Positions 52,656-54,901 of a stretch of 54,901 bases of DNA are shown in pieces. The translations under genes and the position numbers were made by a program. Position 1 is the stretch's first letter; each line of letters begins with the position of its first letter. The notes beneath the pieces were generated by a model, which saw only the letters and a program-made list of their open reading frames with translations, was not told the DNA's origin and made no database searches. This DNA is from Candidatus Atribacteria bacterium (GTDB lineage: Bacteria > Atribacterota > Phoenicimicrobiia > Phoenicimicrobiales > Stramentimicrobiaceae), in assembly GCA_029556475.1 (NCBI GenBank), contig JAKQEP010000077.1:1-54901 (forward strand), read 5' to 3'.

Positions 52656-54647
52656 ATGTTAGAAGAGGTTGCAAAAATAATAAGAGGCTTATCTGTTGAT
52701 GCAATAGAAAAAGCTAACTCGGGACACCCGGGGTTGCCTCTGGGATGTGCTGACCTGGGAGCAGTTCTATTTGCTGAGATACTCAAACATGATCCTGAAA
52801 AGCCAGATTGGCTTGATAGGGATAGATTTATCCTATCTGCCGGTCATGGCTCAATGCTGCTCTATGCCTTATTACATCTATCTGGTTATGATATCACTAT
52901 AGAAGATATAATGAATTTCAGACAAATTGGCTCAAAGACTCCCGGACATCCTGAATACAGGCATACCCCTGGAGTTGAAGTCACTACCGGTCCATTGGGA
53001 CAGGGATTTGCCAACGGGGTTGGCATGGCTCTCGCTGAAAAGATACTGGCTGAAAAATTTAATGAAAAAGATTTTGATATTGTTAATCATTATACCTATG
53101 TTTTAGCCAGTGATGGCTGCATGATGGAAGGGATTACCTCAGAGGCTGCCTCTTTAGCCGGTCATTGGGGATTGGAAAAATTGATTGTTATATATGATCA
53201 AAATCAGATTTCTCTGGCTGGCAGGACTGATTTAACTTTTACTGAATCAGTGGCAGAAAGATACCGTGCTTATAACTGGAGGGTAATCGGTAATGTTAAT
53301 GGCCATGATTTCGATGAGCTAAAGGGAGCACTGATGAAAGCCCGAGAAAAGAGTGATAAACCGGTTCTTATAATTGTTCAGACCCATATTGGCTTTGGTG
53401 CGCCTACCAAACAGGATAGTCATACCTCACATGGAGCACCACTCGGCCATGAAGAGGTAATCGGGTTGAAAAAAAATCTTGGTTTGCCAGCAGATAAAAC
53501 TTTCTATGTTAGCAATGAGGTAAGAGAATTTTTCGAAAAAAGAAAATCAGAATTAAGGCAGTTAAGAAGGCAATGGGATGATAAATTTATTTCCTGGTCA
53601 GAAAAATTTCCCGAAAAAAGAAGGCAATTGGATGAGTCGATTGATTTAAAGGTACCGGAAGAAATGGGATTCTGGAAAATGGATTTAGCCGAAAAAATTG
53701 CTACCAGAAGTTCTTCTGGAGAAATTTTAAATAAGATTGCAGAAGAAATTCCATATATTATAGGTGGTTCAGCAGATTTAGAACCATCTACCATGACCTA
53801 TCTGGAAAAATTCTCTGAGCTGCAAAAAAATTGTTATAATGCTCGTAATATCCGTTTTGGAGTGAGGGAGCATGCTATGGGTGCTATCTGTAATGGTTTA
53901 GCTCTTCATAAGGGAATAAGGCCCTATTGCTCTACCTTTTTAGTATTTTCAGATTATATGAGGCCGGCAATCAGGCTGGCTGCTCTGATGAATTTACCGG
54001 TAATCTTTATTTTTACTCATGATTCAGTGTATGTTGGTGAAGATGGTCCAACTCATCAACCCATTGAACAGCTTGAATCATTAAGGATTATACCTAATTT
54101 GCAGGTAATTCGTCCTGCCGATAATGATGAAGTTAAAGTAGCCTGGCAAAATATTTTAGAAAAGAAGGAAGGTCCCTCTGTTTTAATATTAACCAGGCAG
54201 AAGCTGCCCTTACTTAGCAAATATCAGAATATCAGCGATATTTCACGTGGAGGTTACATAGTTTACCAGGGTGGTAAAGATCCGTATGTGGTTATCTCAG
54301 CCAGTGGAAGCGAGGTAGAGACTGCACTTCAGGTGAAGGATATTTTGGAAGGAGAACATATTTCCTGTCGGGTAGTATCTATTCCAGATCGTGAGACATT
54401 TTCCAGACAGGATTTTAAGTATAAAGAGAGTATTTTAAATTTAAAAAAATCTCTACAGGTAGTAATCGAAGCCGCTACCGGGCAGGGGTGGTATGAGGTC
54501 ATTCCCGGCCTTTCAATAGGTATCTTCATTCGTAGATTTGGAGAAAGTGGACCGGGAGAACAGGTAGCAGCACTGCTGGGACTGGAGCCAGATAAAATAG
54601 CCAGAATAATCCTGGAAAGATATAAATCTGGAAAAATAGAAAGATAG
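52656..54647 (+). CDS. tkt: Transketolase
   Basis: A 663-residue full-length transketolase (pentose phosphate pathway, TPP-dependent two-carbon transfer). Marks are KANSGHPGLPLGCADLGA, SAGHGSMLLYALLHLSGYD, GPLGQGFANGVGMALAEK, the TPP region ASDGCMMEGITSEAASLAGH, then HDSVYVGEDGPTHQPIEQLE in the pyrimidine domain. ATG has GGAGG upstream. It is monocistronic here, followed by a promoter and a lysine riboswitch. Confidence 0.96.
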   Translation: MLEEVAKIIRGLSVDAIEKANSGHPGLPLGCADLGAVLFAEILKHDPEKPDWLDRDRFILSAGHGSMLLYALLHLSGYDITIEDIMNFRQIGSKTPGHPEYRHTPGVEVTTGPLGQGFANGVGMALAEKILAEKFNEKDFDIVNHYTYVLASDGCMMEGITSEAASLAGHWGLEKLIVIYDQNQISLAGRTDLTFTESVAERYRAYNWRVIGNVNGHDFDELKGALMKAREKSDKPVLIIVQTHIGFGAPTKQDSHTSHGAPLGHEEVIGLKKNLGLPADKTFYVSNEVREFFEKRKSELRQLRRQWDDKFISWSEKFPEKRRQLDESIDLKVPEEMGFWKMDLAEKIATRSSSGEILNKIAEEIPYIIGGSADLEPSTMTYLEKFSELQKNCYNARNIRFGVREHAMGAICNGLALHKGIRPYCSTFLVFSDYMRPAIRLAALMNLPVIFIFTHDSVYVGEDGPTHQPIEQLESLRIIPNLQVIRPADNDEVKVAWQNILEKKEGPSVLILTRQKLPLLSKYQNISDISRGGYIVYQGGKDPYVVISASGSEVETALQVKDILEGEHISCRVVSIPDRETFSRQDFKYKESILNLKKSLQVVIEAATGQGWYEVIPGLSIGIFIRRFGESGPGEQVAALLGLEPDKIARIILERYKSGKIER

Positions 54648-54731
54648 TCCCTTAGTAGTCTTGTAGTTAAGTGGTATTAAATCTATAAATTATCTTTTAT
54701 TTTATATTTTTAAAATTTTTCCCCGATACAT

Positions 54732-54777
54732 TTGACTTTTCTAAATTTATCATTAAAATTGTTATTAAATAACAATT
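54732..54777 (+). promoter_or_regulatory. Promoter with overlapping palindrome
   Basis: TTGACT (54732-54737), a 16-nt spacer and TAAAAT (54754-54759). A perfect palindrome, AATTGTTATT-A-AATAACAATT (54757-54777), overlaps the -10 and start region and could be a repressor site. The transcript would begin with the lysine riboswitch. Confidence 0.5.
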
Positions 54778-54789
54778 GAATATGGTATA

Positions 54790-54813
54790 CCTCACTTTTT
54801 ATCTAAAGTGAGG
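54790..54813. other. Perfect 9-bp hairpin overlapping the riboswitch 5' strand
   Basis: CCTCACTTT-TTATCT-AAAGTGAGG is a perfect stem with a 6-nt loop. Its right arm is the 5' strand expected to form P1 of the lysine riboswitch. It could compete with P1 folding, or be a simple transcript-end element. Confidence 0.55.
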
Positions 54814-54901
54814 TAGAGGCGCGAACGATCAAGAGTACTGATAGGGAGCCCTGAGTAGCATTGAACTATCAAAAAAGGGATCTTCGCCGAAGTCTCAAGA
54901 G
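54805..54901 (+). promoter_or_regulatory. Lysine riboswitch (L-box), truncated by window end
   Basis: The conserved core is visible: AGAGGCGCGAAC (about 54815-54826), AAGAGTA (54831-54837), then GGGA and GCCGAAG (54886-54892). The order and wording match the L-box. The 3' half and the regulated gene lie beyond the window; a lysine transport or biosynthesis gene is expected. Confidence 0.85.

Overview
The window is AT-rich, gene-dense bacterial DNA with no tRNA, rRNA, CRISPR array or intact transposase. The gene content points to a strict anaerobe: a glycyl radical enzyme with its activase, a tungsten-type aldehyde:ferredoxin oxidoreductase, several radical SAM and ferredoxin-type proteins, and a Fur regulon. 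Two TolC-family outer-membrane proteins and a MacB-type pump indicate a two-membrane (diderm) envelope. A T-box, a lysine riboswitch and PyrR are devices most common in Firmicutes and neighbouring lineages. A diderm anaerobe near Firmicutes, such as Atribacterota, would fit, but this is inference from gene content and not a proven placement.

Layout, left to right. (1) 1-2.7 kb: a minus-strand TetR, TPR-protein and NAD-epimerase operon, with a 24-nt palindrome in front of both tetR and the TPR gene. (2) 2.9-5.5 kb: a small secreted protein, then a MarR-MATE pair on the minus strand. (3) 6-11.5 kb: a five-gene tripartite efflux operon (TolC, TolC, HlyD adaptor, MacB ATPase, MacB permease) whose genes overlap or nearly overlap. 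(4) 11.5-12.1 kb: a gene-free tract of degenerate 7-nt-period repeats. (5) 12.1-16.6 kb: a second TetR with a related operator, a radical SAM protein, an Ig-repeat/DNRLRE lipoprotein with a frameshift near its start, and a universal stress protein. (6) 17-20.5 kb: an HpaI-type aldolase, a Fur box, a leader peptide, a BrnQ-type transporter and an MBL-fold protein. (7) 20.6-25.3 kb: Fur, two NifX-like proteins, a small zinc-ribbon protein, two MinD-type ATPases carrying ferredoxin modules and a radical SAM protein, apparently iron-regulated.

(8) 25.3-33.8 kb: a PAS/HD-GYP protein, a GNAT-like protein, a dead lipoprotein stub, a periplasmic thiol-redox group (DUF1573, thioredoxin-like, Trx-DsbD fusion), and a kinase/regulator/SIMPL operon. 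(9) 34-39.5 kb: a short glucan phosphorylase, a degenerate Nudix-like protein, purD and purH. (10) 39.6-43.2 kb: a serine T-box followed by a SerC-type aminotransferase, SerA and DUF1015. (11) 43.4-46.4 kb: an ornithine carbamoyltransferase with an altered substrate-loop motif, a class III aminotransferase and PyrR. (12) 46.6-52.5 kb: AOR plus a class II aldolase, then a glycyl radical activase and its enzyme. The enzyme matches trans-4-hydroxy-L-proline dehydratase at every active-site position I can recall. (13) 52.6-54.9 kb: transketolase and a lysine riboswitch cut off by the window end.

The genes suggest amino-acid fermentation (hydroxyproline, ornithine and branched-chain amino acids), iron- and amino-acid-responsive control, and active drug or metabolite export. 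The most promising candidates for something new are the Fur-controlled NifX/MinD/radical SAM cluster, the heptad repeat tract, the paired TetR operators and the T-box-linked DUF1015 gene.
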